A stretch of DNA of 64,000 nucleotides from Sanguinoderma infundibulare (taxonomy: Eukaryota; Basidiomycota; Agaricomycetes; Polyporales; Polyporaceae), in assembly GCA_032821775.1 (NCBI GenBank), contig JAVLRN010000001.1, positions 3,534,001-3,598,000 of the forward strand, in the 5' to 3' direction. The notes below the pieces were generated by a model. It ran no database searches and was not told the DNA's origin. It saw nothing but the letters and a program-made list of their open reading frames with translations. The first letter of the stretch is position 1. Every line of letters starts with the position of its first letter. Position numbers and translations under genes: made by a program. This document shows, piece after piece, positions 25,201 to 35,589 of this stretch.

Positions 25201-25529
25201 TCTCGTTATCTGCCATGGAGTCTCTCAAGGGTACGTCATGTCTGATTTGCTCTCACCAGACAAGTTCGTTCCGCTGACCTCGCGACGTAGCTGCATGCAA
25301 CTCTGTCATCGAGATCCTCAACATGCAGCCACTGGGCGGCACGGAGGAGCCCCAGCAGCCGACGGTGCACACATTACAGCTGTCTGGTCTCGTGGGCGGC
25401 GGCGGAGGGAAGGTGCTCGTGCGCTGCCGCATGACGTACTCGAAGGCGCAGGGCGTGACGCTCGAGGTCGGCGTGCGGTCAGAACAGCAGGCGGCTGCGG
25501 ACCTGGTCATTGCGGCGATTGGCGGTTGA
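22211..25529 (+). CDS. SEC21: Coatomer subunit gamma (COPI), 928 aa
   Basis: Adaptin-like subunit of the COPI coat for Golgi-to-ER retrograde transport. Ten exons: 22211-22441, 22512-22670, 22746-23206, 23263-23396, 23447-24125, 24181-24278, 24339-24473, 24527-24765, 24819-25230, 25291-25529. Seen: N-terminal HEAT-repeat trunk beginning '[18 protein letters not shown]' and '[19 protein letters not shown]'; a Ser-rich loop around '[13 protein letters not shown]'; a Pro/Ala hinge; and the C-terminal appendage domain ('[19 protein letters not shown]' to '[19 protein letters not shown]'). The length is normal for the family. The intron between 24766 and 24818 starts with GC (CAG|GCATGC) and ends CAG; no GT donor preserves the frame there. 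A small zinc-finger ORF converges on its 3' end. Confidence 0.96.
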
Positions 25530-25636
25530 TCGTTGTGGATTGGGTTTTGTGCAGCATGTGTCTGTGAGGCTTCTTGTGAATACCTATTTCTATTCCTAGC
25601 CTGGACTATTCGATGCGTGGGGGGACAACGTGCTAC

Positions 25637-25888
25637 TCATCGCAGGACGAGGATCGCCTTGATGCCCCCGCAGAACCGACACGACCAAAAGTCGTTCGGA
25701 ATCCCTTGCTCCCCGCACGCTCCACACGTCCACCCGTCCGCCACGGGCTGTGGGCGCAGCCCTTTCGGCGGCGTCGGTCGCATGCCGAGGCACGCGAATT
25801 TGTGGTCAGGATAGCACGAGCACCGATGAGACCGTGGCACGCCTTTAGGCGGATGAATGGTGGTAGATAGGGGAGATGGTAGTGAGTG
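25637..25888 (-). CDS. Possible small protein with RanBP2-type zinc finger
   Basis: An open minus-strand frame from 25888 to a TGA at 25637. It contains 'WTCGACGEQGIPNDFWSCRF' followed by Cys, i.e. W-x-C-x2-C-x10-C-x2-C, the spacing of RanBP2-type zinc fingers, preceded by a Cys-rich 'HRCSCYPDHKF' stretch. The only in-frame ATG (25783) would give 48 residues including the finger; a longer protein needs an upstream exon spliced near AAAG at 25844, which could not be fixed. It converges on SEC21, whose stop is 108 bases away. Coding potential is suggested by the ordered Cys spacing and absence of low complexity, but no start is proven. Confidence 0.4.
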   Translation of the reverse strand, partial: HSLPSPLSTTIHPPKGVPRSHRCSCYPDHKFACLGMRPTPPKGLRPQPVADGWTCGACGEQGIPNDFWSCRFCGGIKAILVLR

Positions 25889-26201
25889 TCACGCATCACG
25901 GTTCCCCGCCCTGTGACGTGGCAGAGTGCCACGAGCGCTAGGATTTCCGAATCTGGCGAGACGGCTGCGGATGTCCGAGGAACGGTCGAAGGACGCAAGG
26001 CGTTATTGCGTTTCTCGCGTTTTCTCTCCCTCTCGACCACCAGATCTGCTACAAACGACTGTTTAATATGAGGCTTTGAAACCCAAACTAGCCACTGAAA
26101 GACACACACCCTTTTAGAAGGCCGTAATTAAGGAGGTACTCTTGGGAAATGGCAGATGGTGGAAACTCTCAGGTACTTGCTGGTCGGATGTACTGACAAC
26201 C

Positions 26202-26283
26202 GGCCCAATGGTCTAGTCGTATGATTCGCGCTTCGGGTTATCTAGCTTGCGCGAGGTCCCGGGTTCAATTCCCGGTTGGGCCC
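26202..26283 (+). tRNA. tRNA-Pro (CGG) with intron
   Basis: The acceptor GGCCCAA pairs with TTGGGCC, discriminator C. The D arm is 'GGTCTAGTCGTATGATT'. The anticodon stem CGCGC/GCGCG is perfect, anticodon CGG at 26234-26236 with G37, then a 10-nt intron TTATCTAGCT, then T38. The T arm is CCGGG-TTCAATT-CCCGG. The layout matches eukaryotic tRNA-Pro throughout. Confidence 0.95.
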
Positions 26284-26689
26284 ATCGCGTGGTTTCGCAA
26301 CGTCGTGTTTTTGGGTGCGGATGGGACCAAGATGCGACGCCCGGGCTCGATGCATGCGCAGGTGTCGGAGCAAGTGAAGTTACCGCTCCTGGATCCCAGT
26401 ACAGTCTCCCGTAAGTACAAACTATATATCCACCAAGCACAGCGTGCAGTATTTGCTTGTTGAATTGAATGACACCTCGGTAACTGTCCTCTACCATCTT
26501 GTGACCAAGTTGTTGTGTATTGGCAGATGGATTGGTATAATGGGGTTCTGAAATCGATTATGCCGGCACGTCGAATGATGTGCATATAGGTTGTACATTG
26601 CCACATAAAACAGGCTTGATCTTCACAAGCAACCTGACTACAAATGTTTCAGCAAACCTCACGACTCGTCTACTGCCGCCTACGCCAAA
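26284..26689. other. Intergenic, tRNA-Pro to beta-xylosidase relic
   Basis: About 400 bases with nothing recognisable beyond the tRNA 3' flank. Part may be the degraded 3' end of the GH3 relic. Confidence 0.4.
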
Positions 26690-27500
26690 GAACTCGGAGC
26701 CTCTGGCCAATCCGCAATCTTCCTCGCCTCCGCAACCAATGTGAACCTCCTCAGTCATATTCAATGTGAGCGTGTATGTCCGTGGGTGCACCCTCTTCAC
26801 TGGCAGTCCGATGTCACCATGCCTGTGTTCGTCACGTGCACTGCAAACGTGGCGAGCAGCACGAGATGCTTCCACTCACAGCCAAGTTGTCGATCGCGTA
26901 GCTCGCAGTGGGAGTGTCCGCACACGCGAACGAGAACATTGTGTAGTGCAGCCCAAAGCCAAACTCGAACCCATGTACCACTTGTACGTCCGTCCAGTGC
27001 AAGTGCACGTTGGTGGCACCGGGACGGAGCATCATGTCCGTCATGGGCACTTGCTGCGCGTCCTTGGCAGGGCAGTCAGCGGGCCCAGCCTTGCTGGCGA
27101 GGATGTTCAAGAGCGCTGTGCCGCCGCTCTGGCCTGGCACGCCTGGGCATGGGTGGTCCCCAGATGATGGCGTTCACCTGTTAAGCGATGGGATACGATG
27201 GAGGTCAGTGATGATTCATTTGATACATGCAGTGAAAGCGACGATCTGCAATGCAGACGAATACAAATACCATATACGGGTATATGTGCGCAATGGTGAT
27301 AAGTTACAAATGACGCACCCCGCGGTCGGCCTTCAACACCAAGTCGTCCAGTTGACCGTCTCCGAACTGCACGACAACCAGCGGCTTCCCCACACCTGCA
27401 AGCTGGGCCACTAGATCGAACTGATTCCCGGGCCAAGTCACGTTCGGCCTGTCCATCGACTCTGGTGCTCGACGGTTTCATCGAGGCCTCCGGCGAAGTT
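26690..27500 (-). pseudogene. Decayed GH3 beta-xylosidase C-terminal region
   Basis: Fragments in family order on the minus strand: 'NFAGGLDETVE' (about 27500-27465); then, in a shifted frame, 'DRPNVTWPGNQFDLVAQL' and 'GKPLVVVQFGDGQLDDLVL'; then, after a probable intron, 'VNAIIWG'; then, in another frame, 'GQSGGTALLNILASKAGPA', 'QVPMTDMMLRPGATN' and 'FEFGFGLHYTMFSF'. These are the successive C-terminal landmarks of fungal GH3 beta-xylosidases. The frame shifts at about 27450, the segments PAG-x-LP...YPADYV and the Lys/Trp-rich loop are eroded, and nothing of the N-terminal TIM-barrel lies upstream, where a foldback element sits instead. Probably a dead gene copy; an intact paralogue elsewhere is expected but not visible. 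Confidence 0.7.
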
Positions 27501-27606
27501 AATAAAGTGCGGTGCTCGATACGACGCGTAATAGTACACAGTACAAAGTATCTTGGCTCCATTAATAGCATGCCATAGTCCTTCCTTCCTCAAGCTCAAG
27601 ACTAGA

Positions 27607-28218
27607 CACGCGAGGAAAACCAATATTTCTTGTGCTCAAAAATAGGGTGAAAAATGTTAATGAGAATGTCACGTTTTGCCGAACGTTAGTCCCCATATAG
27701 AACTTGAAGTTTAAGATTTCTCCGAATGTTCGCCCAAACTTGATGTTCGGGGCCGCATTCGGAGGCCAACAAAATGTGACAGAGAATGTCACATTCTATT
27801 GGCTGCGGAACATTGCGGAGAACGTCGAGTTTTAATGAACATTTAAACTCAGATAGCACTCAAAGTTCTCGGCTAAAATGGTCAATAAACTTGAAGTTTT
27901 TAGCAACATTTACCGAGTTTTATGAGAACCTCAAGTTTATTGACCACTTCAGCGGAGAACTTTAAATGCTTTCTGAGTTTGAATGTTTATTAAAACTCGA
28001 TGTTCTCCGCAATGTTCTGCAGCCAATAGAACGTGACATTCTCCATCACATTTTGTTGGCCTCGGAATGCGGCCCGGAACATCAAGTTTGGGCGAACATT
28101 CGAAGAAATCTTAAACTTCAAGTTCTATATGGGGAATAACGTTTGGCAAAACGTGACATTCTCATTAACATTTTTCACCCTATTTTTGGCCACAAGAAAT
28201 ATTGGTTTTCCTCGCGTG
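27607..28218. repeat. 612-bp foldback (giant inverted repeat) element
   Basis: The sequence from 27607 (CACGCGAGGAAAACCAATAT) reads almost identically on the opposite strand from 28218. The arms extend about 295 bases each with roughly 93% identity by eye and meet near 27913, leaving only a short centre. The element is clearly more AT-rich than its surroundings. The trinucleotide AGA flanks both outer ends (27604-27606 and 28219-28221), compatible with a 3-bp target-site duplication, though that could be chance. Each arm is open for about 75 codons on mirror strands; these frames are a by-product of the palindrome. Best described as a non-autonomous foldback/MITE-like element. Transcription would give a long hairpin RNA. 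Confidence 0.85.
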
Positions 28219-28533
28219 AGATTCACAAAAAGGTCTAGCATAGCGGTGTCAGTGTAAATCAGGAAACGCCCCTCTCCCTCCTGGATTCTTCTAGCAAAAG
28301 ATCTACGACGTTGCCGGCAATGCGAATCGTGGCAGGACGTATGATTGCTAGCGCTGGACCTGTCATTCCGATGAATTTTGCCCTTCTGCGTTGCTCGCCT
28401 CTCCTCTCGTTCAAAGACTTACTGATGACCACAGTCGCGAATGGACTCTGACTTGACTCTGACCGTTGTCTGAGTATCCGTCCGGGCACTGGCCTTTGCT
28501 ACTGCATACAAACCCACCTTGCTTGTTTCTATA
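28219..28533. other. Intergenic, foldback element to SDR copy 2
   Basis: About 315 bases that must serve as promoter and leader of the short-chain dehydrogenase; nothing else was seen. Confidence 0.4.
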
Positions 28534-30035
28534 ATGGGCGCCAGTTTCTCGACTGGGTGGGGCGCGGTCATCGCGCAGGCCTTCCCGCCGAAGCCGCAGT
28601 TCGGTCTTGACCATATTCCGGACTTGTCTGGGCGAGTCGTCATCGTGACGGGTGAGTTCGAGGCATCCTGATTCGTGTCCCGCGCGAAGGCGCTTTGGCT
28701 AACAGGTTGGTTTGCGGCAGGTGGAAATACTGGGATAGGCAAGGAGACCGTCAAGGTACGATACGGAAGTCGAGACGTCGCCTTTATGGTTCCTTATCAG
28801 ACGTGTGCTGCCCTCGGAAAGGTTTTGCTGCAGCAGAATGCGAAGGTGTACTTGGCGGCCAGGAGCAAGGAGAAGGCTATCGCCGCCATAGAGGACTTGA
28901 AGAACGAGACGGAGAAGGAGGCCGTTTTCTTGGAAGTCGACTTGGCTCGCTTGTCTTCGGTCAAGAAAGCTGCCGAAGAGTTTCTCAGGTTTGGGAACGC
29001 ACGATGGCTTATCGACTGAAGCGGACGCTTACGCTATGAACAGCAAGGAGCCCGAGTTGCACATCTTGTTTAACAATGCGTAAGTATCGATGCCTCAGGG
29101 CTTCGAGCTTCAAGTAGGTTCGGTTTACTTGTGCTGATGCCGACCTTCTCCCAGCGGCGTCATGGTTCCGCCGATCGACCAGGTCACTGCGGATGGTTAC
29201 GACCTCATGTTTGGAACCAACGTCGTAGGTACGCCCATTCACAAACGCCGTTTCCCGGCCATGAGTTGACAGTCGGTCAGGACCGTTTTACTTCACCAAG
29301 TTACTGATGCCCGCGCTCATCGCCGGTCACACAACTTCCCCTGACCACTACGCCCGTATCATCACCACGTCCTCCTCGGCTGCATACCTCGACACCCTGC
29401 ACTGGGACACGTTCAAGGACGGCGCGGCGCGCAGGAAGACGTCGGTGCAGGCGCTTTACGCTCAAAGCAAGCTTGTAAGTACTTCGTCTTGGTCTAATGG
29501 TAGGGCGGCTCTGATTCAACGTGGCAATATCCATAGGCGAACGTGATCGTCGCGAAGGAGATGGCAAGGCGTTTTGCCGATCAGGGTATTCTGTCGATCT
29601 CCCTGAATCCGGGTAAGTGTGCCCTGACATGGTTTGCTGTCCGCCGCTGACACTCGGACGCATGCAGGGAACATTCAGAGCGACCTTCATCGTAATGTCC
29701 CTCCCTTGATGAGGAGGATTATGGTACGGATATATGCGTCTAGTTTTATGATTTCCAAGCTAAACATGGTCTGACGTCTTTCAGTTCGCGCTCTGGTTGT
29801 ACCCCATTCCGTACGGCGCACTCACCCAGCTTTGGGCGGGGACGATGCCGGAAGCGGTGAATTATAACGGAGAGGTTCGTGGTCGCCGCATGTCAACAGG
29901 CTGATTAATGTTGACGGATTCTCGAAGTTCTTGATACCTTGGGCACGCCCCGGCAAGTGCAGGGCGGAAGCTGATGATCGCGATGTTGGTCAGCGTTTGT
30001 GGGCCTGGCTTGAGGGAGAAGTCAAGGACGTATAG
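28534..30035 (+). CDS. Short-chain dehydrogenase/reductase, copy 2 (317 aa)
   Basis: NAD(P)-dependent SDR, close paralogue of the minus-strand gene at 4254-5753. Ten exons: 28534-28651, 28721-28755, 28822-28988, 29044-29079, 29155-29228, 29281-29474, 29537-29612, 29668-29723, 29785-29874, 29928-30035. Seen: '[16 protein letters not shown]' cofactor motif, 'LFNNAG', '[11 protein letters not shown]', and the catalytic YAQSK (Tyr203, Lys207). It begins [19 protein letters not shown] and ends 'WLEGEVKDV'. Exon 3 could start at 28801 or 28822; the latter was chosen because the paralogue starts there. All active-site residues are intact. The promoter side abuts the foldback element. Confidence 0.9.
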
Positions 30036-30437
30036 CGACTGGCGTACGAAATTTTGCTCATGTCGTGCATGTGGTTATGTTATAGGATTGTCTGCAATAC
30101 CGCAGGGTGTCCCCCGGCCGCTGAGACCTTGCAGGCGCACGTCACGGCACTGCGGCCTTCCATGCCTTCTGTAGGTTCGCGATTGACGTCGAGCTCCGGT
30201 CGAACTTGGGCTTTGATACCGGAAACTGATCGCAGAGCACGTCATGTACTGAATAGGACGGGGTGGCTCCTTCAGGCAGTCGCTGACCCTTTATAGGACA
30301 GCTGTCGAAACGAAGCCCCAGCTTCGTCCGCACAGGCCACGGCGCCCCACCACTTTCTTCAGACATCTCAGCGAGTGAGTACTGTGTGGTTAAGAAACGG
30401 CGATAAACTGACCCGATATTGCCAACAGGTAGCAACA
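30036..30437. other. Intergenic between SDR copy 2 and BTB gene
   Basis: A 400-base gap between tandem plus-strand genes; no feature was recognised. Confidence 0.4.
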
Positions 30438-31557
30438 ATGTCTACGGATGACCATCCCCATAATGACATGCATGGACTCACCAGGGACCCTGACCTCTGG
30501 TTCGAGGACGGCAACACGGTGGTGGTTGCCCAGCCTAACGTTGCATTTCGCGTGCATCGGAGCCTGCTGTCGCGCCATTCCGATGCCTTTAGCGGTTTGT
30601 TCGCCATTCCGCAGCCCCCACAACCAGAATCAAGTTTGGACTTCATCGATGACTGTCCCGCCGTCCGTATTGCCGATTCGGCTCATGACTTCAAGCAGCT
30701 TCTCCATGCCCTGTACGACGGCGTAAAGTAGGCATTTTAACCTCATGTTTGCCTTCCGTTCCTGATTGGGCTACCTATGTGACTTTTACAGCTATCTGAA
30801 GCACGACGAACCAATGGAGTTCTCCGACCTCGCCGCCTTGGCCCGGCTGGGCCACAAGTACCAACTCGACAACCTTTTCTCCGGTGCCTGCGGGCGATTA
30901 TCCTCCGTCTTCTCCATCAGCATCCAGAACTGCAATCCGTTTTTGTGGGGTGCAGAGACTCCGCTCGTCAATCTGGGCCCCGACGACGCCATCGAAGCCT
31001 TCAACCTCTTCCGCCTGCTCGACAGAGCCGACTTGATCCCCGTCGCCCTCTACGCATGCTGCCAGCTCTCCGTCTCTGCGCTCGTGCACGGCGTCAAGCG
31101 GGCGGACGGGACACTCGAGAAGCTGAGCCCGGACGACCTCGAGCGCTGTCTGGTCGCGCGCGAGACGCTGACGGCAGCCCACGCGTGGCTGTCGCTCACC
31201 TTCCTCGAAGTCAAGCCGTGCGAGACGTGCTCGTCGCCGGCAGAATGCGCGACGGCCTTCTGCGACGTCAGACAGGGTCCCGCGTCCGGGCCGGACGTGT
31301 GCCAGGGGACGGACGTGCTCGCGGGATCGCTCGCGTTTCTCGCGGCGAGCATGCACGGGGACCGGCTGATCTGCGAGGACTGTCGGGACATGCTCATCGC
31401 GCGGCATCGGTCGATCCGGAGGATGCTGTGGGAGCAACTGCCGACGATGATGAATTTGCAGGTGGAGGACTGGCCGCCGTATGACGAGTGGTGGGTGTCG
31501 ACCTTGCTTCTCTCTGTGTCTGTGAGACCGTACGCATGCCAGTGGTCTGATGGTTAA
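30438..31557 (+). CDS. BTB/POZ-domain protein (about 350 aa)
   Basis: Exon 1 is 30438-30727; exon 2 starts at 30792. Residues of about 15-120 form a BTB/POZ domain of the kind expanded in agaricomycetes: 'DPDLWFEDGNTVVVAQ', 'FRVHRSLLSRHSDAFSGLF', 'VRIADSAHDFKQLLHALYDG', then 'LARLGHKYQLDNLFSGACGR'. A Cys-rich C-terminal part follows (Cys pairs in 'CETCSSPAEC', 'ICEDCRDML'). Members of this family are usually of unknown function; some act as Cullin-3 adaptors. The 3' end is uncertain. Read through, the frame stops at 31557. Donor-like GTGGGT follows GAG TG at about 31491, and splicing to AAAG at about 31566 would create TGA across the junction, ending the protein at 'WPPYDE'. Confidence 0.8.
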
Positions 31558-31965
31558 TCAAAGATCCGAGCGCTACGCTAGCGTTGGTGGACGCCGGGAC
31601 CGATTACTTGGAGGACCCATGCGGCTTCTTGGGCCAACGAGGTAACTCGACCGATCTTCGACGAATGAATCGCAACAACCTGTTGGTGGACAGCTCGGCT
31701 GGAAGCATGGCAGACGAACGACATCTGTGGGGGTATCCGTGTATTGCAGCGCAGTTCTCAAGCGTAGATGCACAATTGCTGTACATCCCGCCGTACATTC
31801 AACCAGTCATATGAGACGAAAGTAGGAAACCTTTTTAGCGAGCGTCGTGAGCGGGGACGGGAGGAGGGTCAAGCCGAATGCCTCGCCGTTCCGCCATCTA
31901 CATCCTAGAGAAGAGCAGGTTAGCACTTGTCCCACGGCGCAGCTGAAGGGAAGAACACGCACCGC
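31558..31965. other. Intergenic between BTB gene and cellobiohydrolase (convergent)
   Basis: About 400 bases between two convergent genes; 3' UTRs only, as far as can be seen. Confidence 0.45.
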
Positions 31966-33495
31966 TTAGGAAGAGTACGTCGAGCCGATGGGGCCGACCT
32001 TGATGTTGGAGAAGATGACGGTCGCGCTGGCGTCGCTCGACTCGACGTCGGTGGGCTGGCCGGAGGTCGTCGCGCACGGGCCGCGGGAGACACCGGGCGT
32101 GGACGCGCTCTTGTTGAGAGGGTAGTCCGAGTCGAGCCAGAGCATGTTCGCGGCGTGGTCGTCCCAGAGGGACATGACGAGGACCATGCCCGTGGCGAAC
32201 GAGTCGCCCATGACCTTGAGACCGCCGAGCTTCTCGAACGAGTTCGTGTCCCCGAACGCGGTCTTCTGCGCGTTGCAGAAGTCGTCGGTGATGGAGTCGT
32301 ACGCGTCCATGCCGGTGACGTTCGTCTTCGAGTTGGCGATCACCTTGCCGTTCTGGACGTACACGCGGCGGATCTCGGAGAGGGTGCCCGAGGTGGAGTT
32401 GTCGGAGGTGTGGAACTGGGTGACGACGGTGATCTTCTGCGTGGTGTCGACCGTCTTGCCGGGCCCGAGGAAGGACTGGTCGCCCATGCGCCACGAGTTG
32501 AAGTCGCAGCCGTCCTTGTCGCAGATGCCGCCGTAGCGGTTGTCGCCGTCGCCGCAGTCGTTGCCCGAGCAGCGCGTCTGGCCGGACACGCTGCAGACGT
32601 GCGGCGTGACGGCCTCGCCCATCGAGTTGGCCTCCCAGATGTCCATCTCGTTGCAGCACGAGCCGTACTGGCCCGTGCCCGCGTTCTTGTCGCTCGAGGA
32701 CGGCTCCCAATCAATGATGTTGGCCTGTAGTGTGACCGTGCGTTAGCCTTGATCCAAATTCAACAACACAAGAACACTTGTGAGCGAATACGCACCTCGC
32801 CGTTGATGAACTTGATGTCGTGCGGGCACTGGGTGTCGCAGTAGCCCGTGCCGTACTTGGCGCCGGCCTTGTTGGTCGGGAAGCGAGAGGAGCCGCCGTC
32901 GGCGTCCATCTCGACGAAGTAGAGCGCGCCGTTGAGGCCGCACGGGAGGCCGGACATGTCGACGTCGAACGTGAACTCCTGGTTCTTGAGCTTGAAGAGC
33001 TCGTACTTGGAGTCGGACGTGTCCAGCAGGTACACGCGCGAGCCGATGTTGGTCGAGTACGGGCCGTTGGTCACGAACTTGATCGTGAGCGCGTTCCCAC
33101 TCGTCGTGATGCCGTAGGTGCCTGTCGTGCAGAAAACAAGGCCAGGTGCGTCAGCTCGGCTCAGCTCGGCGCACAAACCCGCGGAGGGAATTTATGGGCG
33201 CACCAGAGTAGTCGGCACCGTCGAGCGCGCAGTTCGTCGTGCAGGTGGTCGGGTCGGGGCAGAGGGTGGTGTCCCAGGTGTTGCCGGTGTAGCAGTTGGT
33301 GCTGCCGCTGGTGGAGTGTAGCCAGCGCCAGTTGGAGTCGAGCACGATCGAGTGCTGCTCGGTCGTGCAGCTGTTCGAGCCCGTGCACTTGGAGATCGTC
33401 AACTTAGGGTGCGTCTCCGTCGTCAGCGTGCCGACTTGCTGGCCGTACGCGATCGCAGCGTAGGAGAGGGCGAGGAGTGCTGCAGAGGGGAACAT
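31966..33495 (-). CDS. GH7 cellobiohydrolase (reducing-end exocellulase), no CBM1 (458 aa)
   Basis: Secreted processive cellulase releasing cellobiose from reducing ends of crystalline cellulose. Exons 33495-33204, 33121-32796, 32724-31966. Seen: signal peptide [18 protein letters not shown] followed by mature QQVGT; '[24 protein letters not shown]'-region start of the GH7 fold (Cys-rich); '[19 protein letters not shown]'; and the catalytic '[10 protein letters not shown]', with Glu232 nucleophile, Asp234 and Glu237 acid/base in precursor numbering. The protein stops at '[10 protein letters not shown]' right after the catalytic domain, so there is no Ser/Thr linker or carbohydrate-binding module, as in a subset of polypore CBHI isozymes. 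Length is normal for a CBM-less CBHI. A TATA box lies about 103 bp upstream of the ATG. Confidence 0.97.
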
Positions 33496-35589
33496 CGCTC
33501 TAGTGCTGCTGGGGGGTGAAGGTCGAGGAACTGGCTGCTGTCGGAGACGAAGACGAAGCTGTGGAGCTCGATGCTGGACTGGGAAGCTCGAGGCAGGCTT
33601 TTATACGAGGAGAGGGGGGAGCCCGGAACTAACGCGGGTCGAGGGAAATGGTCGTCGGGAAATTTCACCGCAGGCTAGAAGGCCTTGCGGGCTGTTCGAG
33701 CGCATACATGGCTAGGGAGGTGCCGTCGGCCGGACGACTGCTGATGTTGAACAGCTCCCGACGAGTATCCGGGTGACACAAGAACGCGAGAAAGCCTGGA
33801 CAACAATATCACGGCTGAACGCTTGCCCGTCGAAAGGCGAGGTGCTTAGAGTATGAAGGACACCGAAGAGGGACCGAGCTTGTCAGGAACAGGTCTTCTC
33901 GTTCGCACTTGCACATACAAAGTCATGCGGGGAGTCACGTTCTGGAGATCGCGGAGGTAGGGTCGGGGTGGGCGATTGGGGTCCTTGCTGCGGATGCGAG
34001 CAGGGCAGTAGTCGGTGATGTAAAGAACACCAGTAAACGCGCCGGGACAGAGCCGTTTTTTCCTTCTGGCAATAGAGGCTCTCTTGGCAGCGAGGAGATG
34101 CCGAGAACCAACATTCATGGAAGTGTCGGTGGGAGTCTTGAACGAACTTCGCAGGACGTCAAGGTTTGATACCAGGGCAACGTTGGCTGTTTAAGAAAGG
34201 GCTGGTCAGCACTTTCTTACGGTGAATTTTGAACGTAAAATGAGCATCCACCGTTTGCATCCCCAAGTGCAACGACCATCGAGTCTCTGTTCGCCTACAC
34301 AAAAGGCAATCGTTGCCAAATTACCGGTTAAAACCCGGAAACATACAGTAAGAGATTGGCCAGCCAGATCAGCAAAACGTGGTCAGCAGGCCTCGCCTCT
34401 AAGTACAAGGACCGACAGTGAGGTAACGAGCATCAACCGCCATCAAGCAAGGCATTCGTTTTAGTAATGAGATTTCCCTCCCAGATCGCCCATGTATTGT
34501 AATGAGATGCTGGCGACAACAGGATCATAGCATATTGGCGGGACGGAAGGCGGGCAAGTCATACGAGGACTGAGATATGGCAGTAAATATAAGGCAGGGA
34601 AGTCGTCTTATTCATGTGCATGGCAAGAGTAATTACACCAAGGAAGCCAAGAAAGGAGTGAACTACAGGACGAACGGGATAAAGAGTCTCGAACAGCGTA
34701 CGCTTGTGCCAGAACGCGACACTCACCAGATACACAACTTGATGGAGGACGCGTTTGAGCCTCACAGCCACAGGTTAGTGAAGGTTGTTGTAGGAAGATC
34801 GCCGAAGACGTCGAGGGACATCGGGGCAAGCAATCTCGCGCCATTCGACAGCACCCAACGAGGGGCAAGGTTCATTTGGCTTTTGACACCGTCGGGTTAT
34901 TTCGGTCGAGCCAATGGTGCAAGCGACAGGTAATCGTGCCGGGGGACGATAACGGGAAGGAAGGGGTCCGGCACGCCATCGAACGGGGTAGAGATGAAAA
35001 TAGACGGAGTGAAGGCCGCGGTAGCAAACGGCTGTTGTCGTATGAAGGCAGGAACCATGCCGATCAGGGGACAGCCATGGGGGACTTACTTGCACTCGAG
35101 GGACCGACACACAGAACTATGCGGAGAGGATGGTGACGATGTCCTCCGCAGGCCTATGAAGACACTCAGGCCAAGCAGCTTCTGGGATGAGCAAATAGAA
35201 CGCACCTTATGCTCTCGGAGCCGCAAGTCATCCATTGTGTCCACAGGAATATCGAGAGGGTAGTCGACGTCAGCAATCCCAGCTTCGATAACACTGCAAG
35301 AGGGGAGGTCGTCCATAGCAGACTTGACACTGTCGAGGAGGAAGAGGCTCCGAGCGGATTGGGCGCAAGAAAGCGGAGAAACTGCGGCGATTCCAGGGCA
35401 AAATTACAATGTGCTCAAGTTCCCACAGATAGCACGATCACGTGGGCTGCGCGTCGTGTTGAGTTTGTGGTTTGTTTGGCGGGCGCTTCGGTGACTCTGC
35501 TTGCTTTCCTTCTCCGGCGACCTCATCCACACGATATCCGTTTTCTTCCCCCCGAGGCCGTCTCCCACCTCCGGACCCCTCCACACACG
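33496..35589. other. Intergenic, cellobiohydrolase promoter and coiled-coil gene promoter
   Basis: Two kilobases between divergent genes. It contains the CBH TATA box (listed separately). Frames of up to 118 codons around 34.6-35.3 kb have no family features. No other gene could be supported. Confidence 0.45.
33598..33605 (-). promoter_or_regulatory. TATA box of the cellobiohydrolase gene
   Basis: TATAAAAG on the minus strand, about 103 bases before the GH7 ATG and followed by a short leader. Canonical TATA boxes are typical of strongly induced secreted-cellulase genes. Confidence 0.65.

Noticed and set aside
27562..28257. Two mirror 75-codon ORFs inside the foldback element, nearly identical to each other
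   Set aside because: They exist only because the DNA is a palindrome. Their composition is AT-driven and they have no start context or domain.
29487..29525. tRNA D-arm-like sequence (TGGTCTAATGGTAGGGC) in intron 6 of SDR copy 2
   Set aside because: No acceptor, anticodon or T arm follows in register; it is ordinary intron sequence.
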